60,000 nucleotides of DNA, taken from assembly GCF_026151205.1 (NCBI RefSeq), contig NC_087081.1, positions 12,732,340 to 12,792,339 on the forward strand. Direction: 5' to 3'. Below, piece by piece: positions 9,086 through 21,224 of the stretch; position 1 is the first letter of the stretch, and each line of letters begins with the position of its first letter. The notes beneath the pieces were generated by a model. It was not told where the DNA came from, did not search any database, and was given only the letters and a program-made list of their open reading frames with translations. The DNA is from Bolinopsis microptera. Taxonomy: Eukaryota > Ctenophora > Tentaculata > Lobata > Bolinopsidae. Made by a program: the position numbers and the translations under genes.

Positions 9086-9482
9086 AAAAAAAAAATGAAA
9101 CCGAAAGTCTTTAAACTTTGTATTGGTTTTATGTATAAGTATCGATTCGCATGACTTTTGACAAAATACCCAATTAGAGTTAGTACAAGCCAAACACAAG
9201 GATATTTCGTGTCACAGATCATATGCACCTGTTGCAGCCAGTCACCAAGACCATGGTCGCTATAATTAAGCTCTAAGTGACATGACATTAAGTGACCGTT
9301 GAGCCACACTTCTTGACAAATTTTGTTCAGAATAACGACCCAATCATAAGGTAAAAAGTGTAAGCTGTATTTTAAGGGCTAATGTCAGTCCATCTAAGTC
9401 GTAAGTTTGGAGGAATAATACGGCTAATTTTGCGATTCTTTAAAGTCCTGAACCAAAATACCCTGCTACGCCGTCAACTGGG

Positions 9483-9805
9483 CCCAGGAAACCCTACTGG
9501 CTGGAGCCTCCCCAGGAACCCTGACCGGATGGGGCTTAACTTTGAAAGTAAAAGAGTTGGAGACTTCCGGTTTGTTGTAACATGTTCCTCTTTTAAAAGT
9601 AACGTTACCTCTCCAGGAGGAAAATTCAAGACAACGTAATTGTTGAGTTATCTCAAAATCTCCAGAAAAGTCCCCTTTCGGGCCGATCAAAAGTTTGCAA
9701 CTTTAACTTTGCGGATTCCTGTACTCTGGTTGGCTGAATTGTGTCACGTGGTAGCTGCTTGAACATTGGAATACGCCACGCGTGCAAATCATGCTTGTTG
9801 TTGCG
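9483..9805 (+). repeat. Repeat family R1, copy b (diverged)
   Basis: Starts CCAGGAAACCCTACTGGCTGG, like copy a at 2838, and follows it through AACTTTGAAAGTAAAAGAG, TTTAACTTTGC and GGCTGAATTGTGTCACGTGG. The CACGTG (9745-9750) is again 11 bp from an inverted CCAAT-like pentamer (GTTGG, 9729-9733). Confidence 0.75.
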
Positions 9806-9877
9806 CGCGAGGTCAAGCCGTCTGTTTAAATTAAACCAACTCTAGTACCACCACCAGGCGGTAACTTTTCCTGGGTC

Positions 9878-10211
9878 ACTTTGAAAGTAAAAGAGATAGA
9901 AACGTCTGGTTTTCAATAAAATGTTCGCCTTGTAAAAATAACGTTTCCCCCAGGGGGAAAATTAAAAACAATGTAGATTTTGAATTATCGCGAAAAGTCA
10001 TATTTTAGGTCATATAAAACTGCACAGCTTTAACTTTGCAGATTGTTGTTCTCTGATTGGCTGAATCGTATCACGTGGTACGCAGTACAATTGCATCTTT
10101 GGAATGTTTGAAGCGTGCAAATGCAATGAACTCACGAGCGCGCGCGGAGCTCAACAAGCTGTGAAAAGGCGATCACCCTGTAGTAATATCGCTAGCCAGT
10201 AAGGTCTGCTG
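9878..10211 (+). repeat. Repeat family R1, copy c
   Basis: Nearly identical to 2867-3205, ending with the same GCCAGTAAGGTCTGCTG. ATTGG (10056-10060), 11 bp and CACGTG (10072-10077) are conserved. It lies 70 bp from diverged copy b in the same orientation. Confidence 0.85.
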
Positions 10212-10494
10212 CCCTGCGGTTTCTTTGCGTTCGCGACTATACCCATTTGTGATTCCACTGTGTGGACGTAGGTATGACAAATCATATATCTTCGTAAAGT
10301 ACATCCTCTGACTAGGAAATCACAAGTTTAATCAGTTCTGGAGACTGTTCCTGGACAGAGTTATGACGGTTTAAAACTTCCGCGCCGCGCAATAGCCCCA
10401 AAATGGCTAAAAATATACATCGTCGGAGAATAACTTTGCGTAGGGAATGCGCGAGCACGACAATATGATAGTTAACATTGATTTTCGGCCGCCG

Positions 10495-10563
10495 GCACGA
10501 TAGCTTAGTTGGCTAAGAGGGCGATTGACCGTGCTAGCTGAGGGTTCGAATCCCGGTCTGACC
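10495..10563 (+). mobile_element. tRNA-derived SINE head or tRNA relic
   Basis: Has an A-box-like TAGCTTAGTTGG and a B box GGTTCGAATCC with tRNA spacing. The acceptor ends do not pair and the T stem is only partly paired, so it is not a working tRNA gene. It is likely the pol III promoter head of a SINE. Confidence 0.5.
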
Positions 10564-10743
10564 TTTAATTTAGTTTGAACTGAAACAAGTTGTTTACTAT
10601 TTTCATCAAAAAGCTTCTCTAGTGTTAATTTTTTTTTTGTAATTTGTAAAGTTCGTAGATTCCTCTACAGGGTCATCGAATAGTTCGACCGCCCTTGTTT
10701 TACAGTACACTACATTGTAGATGTTCTGAAGGAGTATCCTAAG

Positions 10744-10953
10744 ATTCTTGATCTTTTGGCACAGGCACCCCTCCTCATTTAACCCTCAATCAAGTTTCCT
10801 ATCATTCGGCTGAGTCGACCGAGGAGATCGCATAGATCCAATGAATCCTTAGCTACTCCCTAAACTGAGTGAAACTGGGATTCGAACCCTTAACCTTCTG
10901 TACAGAAGGCGGAAGCTCTAACCACTAGGCCACTCTAACCACTAGGCCACTCA
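10744..10953 (-). mobile_element. tRNA-derived SINE
   Basis: On the minus strand, a tRNA-like head (TGGCCTAGTGGTTAGAGC ... GGGTTCGAATCCCAG) is followed by a tail containing GACTCAGCCGAATGATAGG and ACTTGATTGAGGGT. That tail is shared with the SINEs beside the tRNA-Leu genes at 34.7-41.7 kb, which have a different head. CTAACCACTAGGCCACT is duplicated at its 5' edge (10919-10951). Confidence 0.65.
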
Positions 10954-10959
10954 ACCTTG

Positions 10960-12396
10960 TTAGGTTAATATTGATTAGTTAATCATATTACAAGTTGTAC
11001 TATAGGATGAAATGCATAATTAGAAATGGGAAAGCAGCTATACGCAAAGCGTCGTTATGCTACAATATTATAGTAATAACATTGTTTGTCTCAGATTATT
11101 TTTAATACAAGAAGCGACCAGCATCGCATCTTCATCGATTAGTTCGGAGTCGTCGCTGTATTCAGCTATAACATTGATTTTTAATTGATGCTATAGCAGA
11201 TATGAGCAGCTTTAATCAGTCTGATTTGGTAGGTTTTGGGCTGGGCACAGTTTACTAAGGATTCTGTTTCTATCGGTTGTAAAACTTGATGGTCTGCTGT
11301 GAAAAAAACATTTTGAAGGCAGATTGCAGAAAGCTCTGGATTGGTCTTTTAAATGCCTTTCTCAACGACAATCCCTCCTTAGCAGTTACTTATATTAAAA
11401 CTTTTTGTTCGGACTATTGACATGTAGTGTCTGGAGAAGGAGGGCAACAAAGGAGCACTTCTCAGTTGTACAGTGGGAATTTCTAGACGCTGCTATCCAT
11501 TACCTTCGACATCTGAAACAGATTTTAATATAAGCAACTAATTAATAATACGGGTGAGACTTAAGTTTCAGTAAAATTAAATCTGACACTTGTGTGCAGT
11601 AACGAGAGAAAATCCAGTGCATCTCAAACTGCTAAACTTGGCTTACTGTTTGAAAATCGTGACCTAGAATTGTTGAAATTCCAGCCTCCCAAGATCAGAG
11701 TTGCTTTTACGTCCTCTTAAGAGGCTATCGAGATTCGAGATTCCACACTGTGTATGCTCTTTTCTCTGTACTTCCGGGGGTTGTATAAACCTGAAAAATC
11801 AAACAGTTCAATACCAGAGAGAATGCTGAAGACTCAGAAAGTTGTCCAAAAATGTTTTCTTTAAATACACAAATCCGTATTTTTCTCTTTAGTAGCGATT
11901 TGAAACAAAATTTACCTTCTTTCGGACTGAATTTTTAACTGAATTGAAGTATAAACGATGACCTCTACAATAGTATTAATTACTTAGTAAAGTTATCGTC
12001 AGAAGTCAAGTTATGGTTGATTTTTAAAGCTTGAAAAAGCTAAAATTAAAAAAAAACCTTTGCTCAATGACGCGCGGCTCAAGAATGCGCGTGTGTTGCG
12101 AGCGCAATTATTGCTTACAATTTTCTTTCATTCGGCAAAAAAACAACTGTGACCAACATACATGTTATAAAACTCTGCCTAAAATCCTGGAATGTTCTGG
12201 AATTATAGGGTGTGCAAGGATTTGGGATCGTAATCAATTTTCCCGCCAAATCCAAACTTTTTCCTGTAGCATATTATCACAAATACGGCGTGTACAATTT
12301 TTGCGCGTTATAAACCTAGATTCGTTCTGGCGAATAACGAAGCCTCTAGTTCACATCCAATGAGCAGGCTAGTATCATGAAGGAAAGATTTCGAGT
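10960..12396. other. No gene or clear repeat seen
   Basis: AT-rich DNA. The plus-strand frame of 110 codons ending near 12363 has no ATG start and no family resemblance. Confidence 0.4.
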
Positions 12397-12654
12397 TGAG
12401 AAGACGTCAGATGGCATCTTGGAGTATTCAAAGACAGGACAACACCTGTTATGCTCCAGCTGTACAAATCCCTGATAAGGTCCAGAGTGGAGTACTGCTG
12501 CCCGCTTTGGAATCCAAACAAGATCTATGATATCCAGAGCATACAACGCCAGTTCACTAGACGGATTCTAGGGCTCAGAGACACCGATTATTGGAATAGA
12601 CTGAAGGAACTGAAACTTACATCACTGCAAAGACGCCGAGAACGCTACATCATC

Positions 12655-13795
12655 ATGTAAGGTCCTCACCGTCGCAGGAAGGATATCCGAAACAGTTTCC
12701 CTCCTTAGTGTCCTACCACTCTTTAACTTTGTATACTCCATGGGAAGAATCACACTTGACTATGTTGATCATGAAAAGGATCTGGGTGTAATTGTGACAT
12801 CAAATCTCGATTGGAAAGATCAGTGCTCCAAAGTCCTTTCTAAGGCAAACCAAAAATTAGGCATGGCGAGAAGAAATTGTTATTTTGTCCAAGACGTAAA
12901 TCGTCGTAGTGTACTGTATCTCACTTTAGTGAGGAGCCTATTTGAGCATTGCTCGGTTATATGGAGACCAGTCACAAAATCCCAGATAAGCAAGCTGGAG
13001 GGCCTCCAAAAGCGTGCTATTAAGTGGATTCTTCACGAGGAGTATATGAGTTATCCACCATCCACATACATTCAAAAATGCAGACAGCTGAAGATTATGC
13101 CGATTGAAGACCGCTTTGACTTCTTGGATCTCATCTTCTTCTTTAAAATTGTGAAGCAACATATACCTGTCACTTTACCCTCATATTTGCAACCATTTCA
13201 AGGCCACTCAAGGCTCAGAAATAGTCACATGGACTCTATGTTTTGTAAGCTCTATCTCACCTCGAGCAAGCTGCAACGCTTTTGCCAAGAATTTCTTCTA
13301 TAGGACCCACACTAAGTGGAATCACATTCCTCTAGATATCCGTGAGATAGAGAGTATCACTGATTTTAAAAGTAAACTTTCCACTTACATGTGGGGGAAA
13401 ATTATCCCGGTGGATTCGGACTCTGAACTTGACTATTCAATAGAAACAAATCCGTAAAATAGTTTATTCAAGATTATCTATTCTTGCTGTCTGCATTCAC
13501 ATATTTCTCAATTTCATCTCACAGCACAATATTTTATGAATTGATTGAATGGGTGTGTGATTTTTTGTTTAAAGTAACTTATTACAATTTTATAAGGGCC
13601 CATGCTTGTGCAGGAGCTGCATTTGCACTCAATATCTGTGTTTTGGTGACCCTCAGGTCCTTTGGTTACATACATTTTGTCCGAGACAACTTCAACTTTG
13701 ACAATCCATGCTTAGAGGACAATATTATATTTAACTAATTCATTGTGTAAACTTGTATGTAATTGACTGATTTGAAAGATTTCAATAAAAAAAAA
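12655..13795 (+). mobile_element. 5'-truncated copy of the AlkB-SGNH LINE
   Basis: Corresponds base for base to 7953-9095 of the full copy: end of ORF2, the 3' UTR and an A run (13787-13795). Differences include one substitution changing Arg to Ser near 12910, a two-base deletion near 13236 that shifts the ORF2 frame, and C to G near 13273. 5' truncation with an intact 3' end is the normal product of incomplete target-primed reverse transcription. It sits inside a different LINE's RT relic; the junction shares ATG. Confidence 0.95.
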
Positions 13796-13824
13796 TACAT
13801 CTGTGGAAAGTTCTCCAGGGTATA

Positions 13825-15805
13825 TGGTCATGTTAGAGATTGATGGGTCCCTTTTTTACTTTTTTCTAATAAATCATCCTGTGTTCGTGGAGCTATACTG
13901 TGACATTTGGATACATAGCTTAGGTAGCGAAAAATCACATCCTCCTCATAAAAAAGAAAAGAAATTAAAAGCTCAACCTGGAACGAAACTATAGCCATTC
14001 TTGTATTTAAAGAGAGTTGTGATAACTGAGCACCTGTTCTGATAATTAAAACTCTCAAATTATGATCAACGAGCAGTAAATTTATGGTTTTGATGCAGAT
14101 TGAACAGTAGAAATATATCAAAAACTGAGGCTCCACCAAAGCTGATACAAACTCAAAATGGCCCTAAAACTGCATTAACTACACCTCCCCCCTCTTGTAT
14201 GGACTGATTATTCCTAGAAAATCGACGACCCTCTACCGCAACATGTTCGAGGAGAAAAACACCTGGGCTTCTTGGGCCTTGGGGCTACCAACCACAATCC
14301 ATCCTCATGGACTACGAGCTCGCCATTCACAACGCAGTTTCCTCATGCCTGCCTGCCTAGTATGGGCCGAAAATAAACTAGTAGTAAACTATGGCTCAGA
14401 TCATATCTCAAATTGGCAATGTTACGTATACAAATTTGCAAGTAACAGTTCAGATCATGTCTCTAATTGGAAATGTGTCGTATTGAAATCAGATCACAAT
14501 TTCGGCGTTTTTTTCTGGTACCCTTAGTCGGACAGATGTCGCTGTCGGACAGATGTCGCTGTCGGACAGGAGTCGTGTTACCGGAGCAAACGTCAACTTA
14601 GCGTCTAAAAATGTGTTTAAAGTGCTCCACCAGGTTGATACAAACATTTTGAACTCAATCAATGATTCCATCAGAAAGATATGATAATTGTTAACTAATT
14701 TTAATGATCAAACATTCCCATATGGTGGAGCAGTAAATAGAAAATCACTAGTTTACGTCTCTAATTTATGGTTTTGATGAAGATTGAACAGTAGAATCTA
14801 TTACGTATTACATAAGTTCTCACGCAACACTCTGTAATATAGATTTAGCTCCCAGTGCTCCACCAGGTTGATCTAATTGGTCAATATAATTATTATATAT
14901 CACTGTACTAGGATTGCTAGCTGAGGGGACAAGATATGAGAGGGATATTTAAGTCCACGAATTTCTACCTAAATATAGTAACTAAAGATCCAATTCTGCT
15001 CCACCAGGTTGATCCCAGGGTAATCACTACTTTATAAATCACTTAGGGGTGAACTATCATACATATTAAAAAGCTATAAGTTCAATTAGTTCTAATTTTA
15101 GTACTCTTAAAAGATGGTTTTAAACGTCCAAAATTTAGGCTTTTAAATACGAGCTCCACCTTTGTTGAGCAGTTTTTGGCAGTCTTAATCACCATAGTAT
15201 TAGGATAATTAGCGTCTGGAATAATATTCACAGATCATTATGAGACAAGTTTAATGGCAAAATGACTGATTTTGAACAAGTCAAGTTTTAGAATGAGTCC
15301 ATCCACTTGAGTTGGGAGTTTGGGACCTTATGGGACCTCCTAACAAAGCAAATGGTATTAAAAACAATGTGCCATTGAGTTTACAATGAAGTTTTGGTCG
15401 AAATTATAATATGACCATGTTTTCACTTGGTATAAGTTGACCTATTTTACACCTATTTTACGCTCCACATAGGTTGCACACCAAACGTGTCTCAACCGAA
15501 ACAATACGTGTTCCCATTATATGCCTTCTTCACCTGTAGACATTGATAAATACAGATATGCCACATCCACCTTCCCACAAGTGGAGCACTTTAATTGTGT
15601 TTTTAAATGGTCACTGGCTCCACCAAAGTTGATATTTGGATTTTCTGATGACATGAATCTGTAGAGAAGTGTCATAGGAATACTGTGGTGAAATATTTTC
15701 TGCAAGCAAGCTATGGTTTGGATTTTATGAAGTCATAACTGATTGACAGTGAAAAGTAGGTAATTAGTAGAAAAAAAAGGGACCCATCAATCTCTAACAT
15801 GACCA
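13825..15805. mobile_element. Non-autonomous TA-target DNA element (1.98 kb)
   Basis: The ends TGGTCATGTTAGAGATTGAT (from 13825) and its reverse complement (ending 15805) are flanked by TA on both sides (13823-13824, 15806-15807); the inverted repeat is at least 33 bp. The host reading frame is continuous across the excision product, which fixes the ends exactly. TA duplication points to the Tc1/mariner superfamily or another TA-inserting group. No transposase frame. The interior carries repeated GCTCCACC...TTGAT motifs near 14131, 14623, 14857, 14998, 15152, 15462 and 15614. Confidence 0.85.
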
Positions 15806-15954
15806 TATGTCCAAATGAACTAGATGTACAGTTCAGAGAGAATGTCAGACTGGGAGTTAAAGTTATACTCCCTTCTCTCACAAAAAAAGCATCAGCTGCT
15901 GCACGCTCCACCTACGACCACACCTTCCTGCTACTGGAATACACTATACACTAG

Positions 15955-17040
15955 TGTACGTGTAATAGTGTATACATAGTATATTACACACCAGACCTAT
16001 CCATTCATAAGGAAACATTGTCAATTAGCGGAAACCGTGCTGATGGTCTGGTGATATCATTCATTCCCAATCAAGTTCAACTGTCACTCAGGCGTGAGGT
16101 TCTGGGGTTCATCAACTGAGCTACTAATGGATCAGAAGTTTTACTCCCCGTTTAATAGTCCGAGTAGTTATCAAATATTCAGTCAGAACTTTCAATGAAA
16201 GGAACAAATCATGAAACTAAATAATAATACACGATTAAATCAGATTGCTATTTGCTATTGTGTATTCAATACGGTTATTATCACCTTAGTATCCTTGTTT
16301 CCTACATGTGTAATAAGTAATAACTCACCCAAGAGGGAGACAGCAAGAACTGTTTGGAGTATTCCAATACCGCCAGAATGTGTCGCCATACACTGTACTA
16401 CCATTTATAACCTGAGGACCATGTAAGGAAAGGATTAAATTAAACTCATTACATTCGAAATAATGGCGCTTAATAAAATCTAGTATCTTATTGGGTTATT
16501 AAACTAACCTGCCTTCAATCAAAGAAACAAGCTTGGGAAGAACTAGATGTAAATAAGGCGCAAGTTTAATATCGGAGCAGAGCTATTTAATAATACAATG
16601 AAACAATAAGTTTTATTTTACATTCCTTTAATCATAAATACCCTAAATAAAATAAGAGCTTAAACCACGAATTAGTTAACTAGAGGTAAACTTGAGGAAA
16701 TGTTCGTTGGTGAATGTATATAATTATTTTAAAATCTTTATTTGGTTGTTAGTATTTTTATTATGGCAAGTGGTTGAATTTAGGGAAATTCAGTGAGACA
16801 AGGTCAGTTTCTAAATTGTCTTAGAAAAATTTCTACTTTACAGTAGGCGATGCTGAAGTGGCAGGAATGAGGGACCAAAACACTTGGGGCTCACAATAGC
16901 CCATAAATATAAATAACGGCAGAGTAGATTGTTTTTTTGACGATTTTTCCAGGTCCAAGATTTTCAAAATGGAATAAAAATTTTTTAAAGGCCTATCTCG
17001 AAATTCTAAAAAGAGCAAAAGTTTCTAAATGGTGCTTAGA
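15955..17040. other. No gene seen
   Basis: Contains a short palindromic patch (TAGTGTA/TACACTA words, 15943-15990) and otherwise AT-rich sequence without family resemblance. Confidence 0.4.
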
Positions 17041-18420
17041 ACATATCCTGAAAGTTTCAGGGTGCAGGTGATTACTCAAAAAATGTAGGAGAAGATAGAT
17101 TTTTAGACTAGATTTTCAGGGCGCGCGATTGAAAGACCCCCCCCCCCCTGCCCCCTTTGCGTCTGATACTAATTATACTGGAGAACAATCGCCATTCCTA
17201 AAAGCTATCCGACAAAAAAATTACAAAAGCTCAACTTTCACTCACTGCCTAGTGCATTATGTACTAGCAATAATTCGAATATAAAACTTATAGAGAAAGT
17301 TCTGACTTTTGCACTTTAAAACGACTGATCGGTATAACAGGATGCCACGACCATTGATGAAAGTGTTACTCGCAGCCCAAATTGGCACTGGGTGTGACAC
17401 TCAGTCAAGAATAGGTACCAAATTGTCAGCCTTAAAGGCAATTCCGGAAATGTACCTTGAAGGCTTTGAGGAGAACTAAATGAAGCTCAGATCAAGAAAT
17501 TTGAGGAATACTTGGTGAAAGTTTTTCAAGCTTACAACAGAGTTTGTCACATTTTTGAATTTTTGGCACGCACTCAATTTTAGGCCTCATTTTTGACTAA
17601 TTTTGGCTTAAATTTGGCAAAAAAAAGTTTTGATGCCTCAGGTTGCCCCACTAATGCATGGTACCATCTGAAAGCTCAGACGATTCTCTAAACAATGGTA
17701 TAAGAACTGTTCTGGGTTTTTTTGGGGCTTTTTTGTAATATTTTTTTGAAAATTATTGACTTGAGGCCTGAGCGCATACTTTAATACTCAATTTCTTGCC
17801 CAGATGTTGCCCTGATTTTGGCTTCCAGTTTTTTCTGAGGCTCCAATTGTAGATATCATTACAGGAACTTGTACAGAATACATTTCTGCATCTATTCCTA
17901 CATTTCTAACAAAAAATATTGAAAACTGTAGAATTTGTAGCATTTTAAATGAAATCACTTCCATGATTATCGCAAACTGAAATATTGGCAATTTTGGTCA
18001 TTTTTGGCAGTTTTTCTGACCCAGAATCCACAATTTAGCTGCTATTCAGCTATAAATTGGGTCAACCATGTACTTTCAGCCTACTGACCATATTAAAGTG
18101 GTTTCATTGAAAAATATTCATTTTTACCCACATTATGTAGCAAAAACGGCTGAATTTTGTGCACGCGCCCATATTTGGGCATACGCGTTTTGCCCATAAC
18201 GCAGAAAGATATCTGGGTGCACAGGAAGTCCGTAGCTACAAGTAGATAACCTCAAAGCCGCTTTATGAGCTTGTTTCAAAAACTCGATTTTTGGGGCCAA
18301 AATTAGGCATCTGAAAATGATGAAAAACTCAAATTTACAAGTATCCAAGCATTCTGGGGCCCTGAAATTGCTCTAAAACGTAAATTTGACACAGGTTAAC
18401 CCAATAAAATGACATTCAGT
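17041..18420. repeat. Old DNA-element family carrying gcccatatttgggcatacgc
   Basis: The 20-mer gcccatatttgggcatacgc (18167-18186) recurs at about 22337-22356 and 26122-26141. Neighbouring sequence (CAGAATCCACAATTTAG, TGGTTTCATTGAAAAATATT) aligns with the reverse complement of 26.17-26.29 kb, so this is a diverged relative of the interior of the element at 25558-27216. No coding capacity. Confidence 0.55.
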
Positions 18421-18948
18421 ATGTCCAATGCCCAGAAATATGCCTAATATAGCATGACCCACTGTTCTGGCCCACTGTGAATATGTTGGTCACATGTTTC
18501 TGTAAGAACAAAGATATCGACAACAGATGTGGCGGGAGATATAAATTCTCAAAGAAAGGTGTGCTTAGCTATGCTTATTGTGTCTGCCAAAACTGATCTG
18601 TTGCAACACAGTCAAAGACAGATCAGGCCCACCTAACTCAACCTAAGACTCTAAGAGAAAGCAGCCATTGAAACCTTCAAGAAATACACCTAAAAAGGCT
18701 AACAAAGACTAATTTCATATATTTCCTAAGAATATTTAGGTATTGATCAATCATTGCATATGAATAATGAACTGTTGCTTAACTATCCCGTAAAAGGAAA
18801 ATCTGACTATTTTATTTATTATCAAGGAAAAGTTTAATGCTATTCATCAAATAGATTATCATCCTATATTGAGTTGTGATCTCATGTATCTATTTTACAA
18901 ATTTATGTCAATTTACTACATAACAATAGTAGTAGAAGTAGTATAAAG
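18421..18948. other. No gene seen
   Basis: AT-rich sequence between a DNA-element relic and a LINE relic, with no distinctive features. Confidence 0.4.
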
Positions 18949-19290
18949 ATGTCATATGAATGGCTTAGAATTAACAAGCTGAGACGAAATGTTTCAAAAT
19001 CCTCATTCATGGTATTAGACAAATGTCCTAATCTTGATAGACTGTCGATCTCTCTTGATTTGGAAGATGGCAGTCTTCACATAGAAGAAACCAAATCCCA
19101 GAAACACCTAGGTCTGGTGATAGACAACCTATTAAACTTTCAGGACCATATTGATTATGTAAGATCATGTTACTAGGAGAATAGGAGCATTATATAGGTT
19201 TTTAAAAACTACTTCCACAGAAATATAGAAAAATATTTGTAAACGCTCTTATATGCTTCCTCAATTTGATTACATGGATATTATAGCTGA
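18949..19290 (+). pseudogene. LINE reverse transcriptase fragment
   Basis: The frame 18949-19173 reads WLRINKL ... NVSKSSFMV ... HIEETKSQKHLGLVIDN ... FQDHIDYV, the block just after the RT palm in CR1/Jockey-type LINEs. Past the stop, a shifted frame continues with VTRRIGALYRFLK, then another stop and MLPQFDYMDII. It has at least one frameshift and one stop. It is a different family from the AlkB LINE. Confidence 0.7.
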
Positions 19291-20560
19291 TATTACATTT
19301 TGAATGCTTTCGACTAGTTTCTAGTACAATTGCAAAACAAAAAATTATTTTAATGCAGTCACTCAGATAAGTTTATAACAGGACACATCAACAAAGACAC
19401 ATATTCTGCCCACAATAATGGGCCATAATTGTTTCAATTATGAAACTGTATAGAATTATTATTATTATTAGTACAATCGCCCACAATTTAATACTCTGTA
19501 CTCAGATTAAACTAACTCACCTAGCCGGGCCAAAGGGATCAGAGAGGGCGAACAGAACTGTTGTATTATTATCTCATGACGTCAGAATGTAGTTCATCTT
19601 GAGAAGAAAATATTTCCACTACTCTTCATCACATTCTGGAAAATATTATTCATTGATGTATAGTATAATTACACAGCAGACTTCTGTTTTGATTTGAACG
19701 GGTCATGTTTCATGAGCAAATTAGGAGCCCTTAGTCCCCTTACCACTGCCGTAGATCATAAGTCCATATTTTAGCAACCATATTTTGAGAATGCTGCATT
19801 CTGGACGGCATTCTTTTTCAGATCAATTCACCTGGACAAAAATAATTATCGAGTAGTTACCCTGTCTTCACAGCAAAAATTATTCGATGAATGAAAGATT
19901 GTTATTATCACTTATCAAACGAGATAGCTACAACAAATATCATCAAGTGTCTAGACGAAAGGTCTTACCTCTATTTTCTGGTTGCGGGTTGGTTGAACAT
20001 TTTAAACTTAAAAGTTAGCGGTGCCAGCGGTATCCATTTGCAATTGAACAATGTTAATGAAAGATATCAGCTTAAATTACGTGCATGGCATGACTCTACA
20101 AACTGGTTACCATAAACTCAGTTTCAATACTCAAAACGAAAATATTTACTCCGCAAACATTTACAAAGTTTGCAATTTGGATAAAGCTTGGATGCGCGGC
20201 TTGACTACTTGACTAGAATTACATTGAAAAATAAAATTTCCAATGTCTTATTTCAATTTTTTGGAATTTTTCCAATCAATGTTAATGACCAAAACTTTAT
20301 TAAGCCTACCATATACTAGTGTAGCGTAACAATTATATTATATATTAATCATGCCAATACCATAATTATCAATACTGAACGCGTAATATTAATATTTGTC
20401 ATTAGCAAATAAAATAAACTACCGTCCGCGTCAATCATTAATTACAAATAGTCTGCTCCATTAAATAAAACAATATAATCGTTTATGAAATGACCACTTG
20501 TATATTTGAATGACAATTATATTGCCAAAATTGCAAAACTGAAGTTTAAATTAATAATGA
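19291..20560. other. No gene seen
   Basis: AT-rich; the 74-codon plus frame near 19.9-20.1 kb has no resemblance to a family I know. Confidence 0.4.
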
Positions 20561-21170
20561 AATATAATTTGAAATTAGTCGTTGTTGTATTGCGCGCGGC
20601 GCGAGTGACTGTTCGTTCAACACACTCGCTGCTAATAATGTATGCGTCTAATGCATCATTAATGGAAGGCGCGCCGGTGTAATTTTTGCGCGCGAATTTA
20701 CGATTTAAACGAAAAGAAACTGCAGGGTGGGTTCTTCGAAGTAGCGCCGCGCTCCGCTTTCTTCTCGAAATGTTAGCGCGCCAGGCCAAATCATTAACAA
20801 TGGTCAAAGAAATTCGGCGGAATGACAGGCTGAGCGCGGCACATGGTAATAACAAATAATGGTCTGGCCCGGCTCGCGCTACTTCGAAGAAATTTAGACG
20901 AGTAACATCCGTCAAGAATTTCAAAATCAATCTTGTAGCGCGATGCGTTACTGTGTTGACGGATGTTGCTCGTCTAAATTTCTTCGAAGTAGCGCGCGCC
21001 GCTTTCTTAGCGCGCGCCGGGCCAGATCATTAACAATGGCCAAGTTTGAAGTTACTGTGCCGCGCCACGCACTCAATGAGGCCTCTCACAGCGACAGATC
21101 GGCGAAATGCGCTACTGTGCCGCGCCGAGCTGAGATGAATTGACATCGTCAATTAAAATAAATCTAAATG
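20560..21170. repeat. GC-rich dispersed repeat with internal inverted arms
   Basis: Runs of CGCGCG and CCGCGCC stand out from the AT-rich background. CTACTTCGAAGAAATTTAGA (about 20879-20898) and following bases to about 20915 are inverted at about 20955-20991 (TTGACGGATGTTGCTCGTCT...). Fragments of the same sequence occur at about 600-745, 2460-2720 and 2810-2840. Open frames on both strands here are by-products of the stop-poor GC-rich sequence. Confidence 0.6.
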
Positions 21171-21224
21171 CATTAAATACTGTATACCATTTGACCAAAA
21201 TTACATTTTAATGAAACCAAAATA

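Larger units (their letters stand above)
3464..9095 (+). mobile_element. Near full-length CR1/Jockey-group LINE with AlkB-SGNH ORF1
   Basis: The order is: 5' region, ORF1 (AlkB-like domain then SGNH domain, 3771-5144, split by an in-frame TAG), an 82-bp gap, ORF2 (APE endonuclease plus reverse transcriptase, 5227-8757), about 330 bp of 3' UTR, and an A run at 9086-9095. The 3' boundary is firm because the truncated copy at 12655-13795 ends at the same base with its own A run. The 5' boundary is uncertain; the start given is the first structure I attribute to the element. No target-site duplication could be assigned. The two copies differ at only a few positions, so the family is young. Confidence 0.85.
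12397..15954 (+). pseudogene. Jockey/CR1-like RT C-terminal relic split by two insertions
   Basis: Three coding pieces join in one frame: 12397-12654 (contains VMLQLYKSLIRSRVEYCCPL and RQFTRRILGL), 13796-13824 (encodes HLWKVLQGI) and 15806-15951 (encodes CPNELDVQFREN, RSTYDHTF), ending at TAG 15952-15954. Together they read as the thumb and C-terminal region of a LINE reverse transcriptase. The first gap is a truncated copy of the AlkB LINE; the second is a TA-target DNA element whose removal with one TA restores GGT ATA TGT exactly in frame. The relic lacks its RT core and is non-functional. It belongs to a family different from the AlkB LINE. Confidence 0.8.

Noticed and set aside
20517-20930. 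137-codon minus-strand frame
   Set aside because: Lies in GC-rich repeat with inverted arms; Arg/Ala-rich composition follows from CGCG runs.
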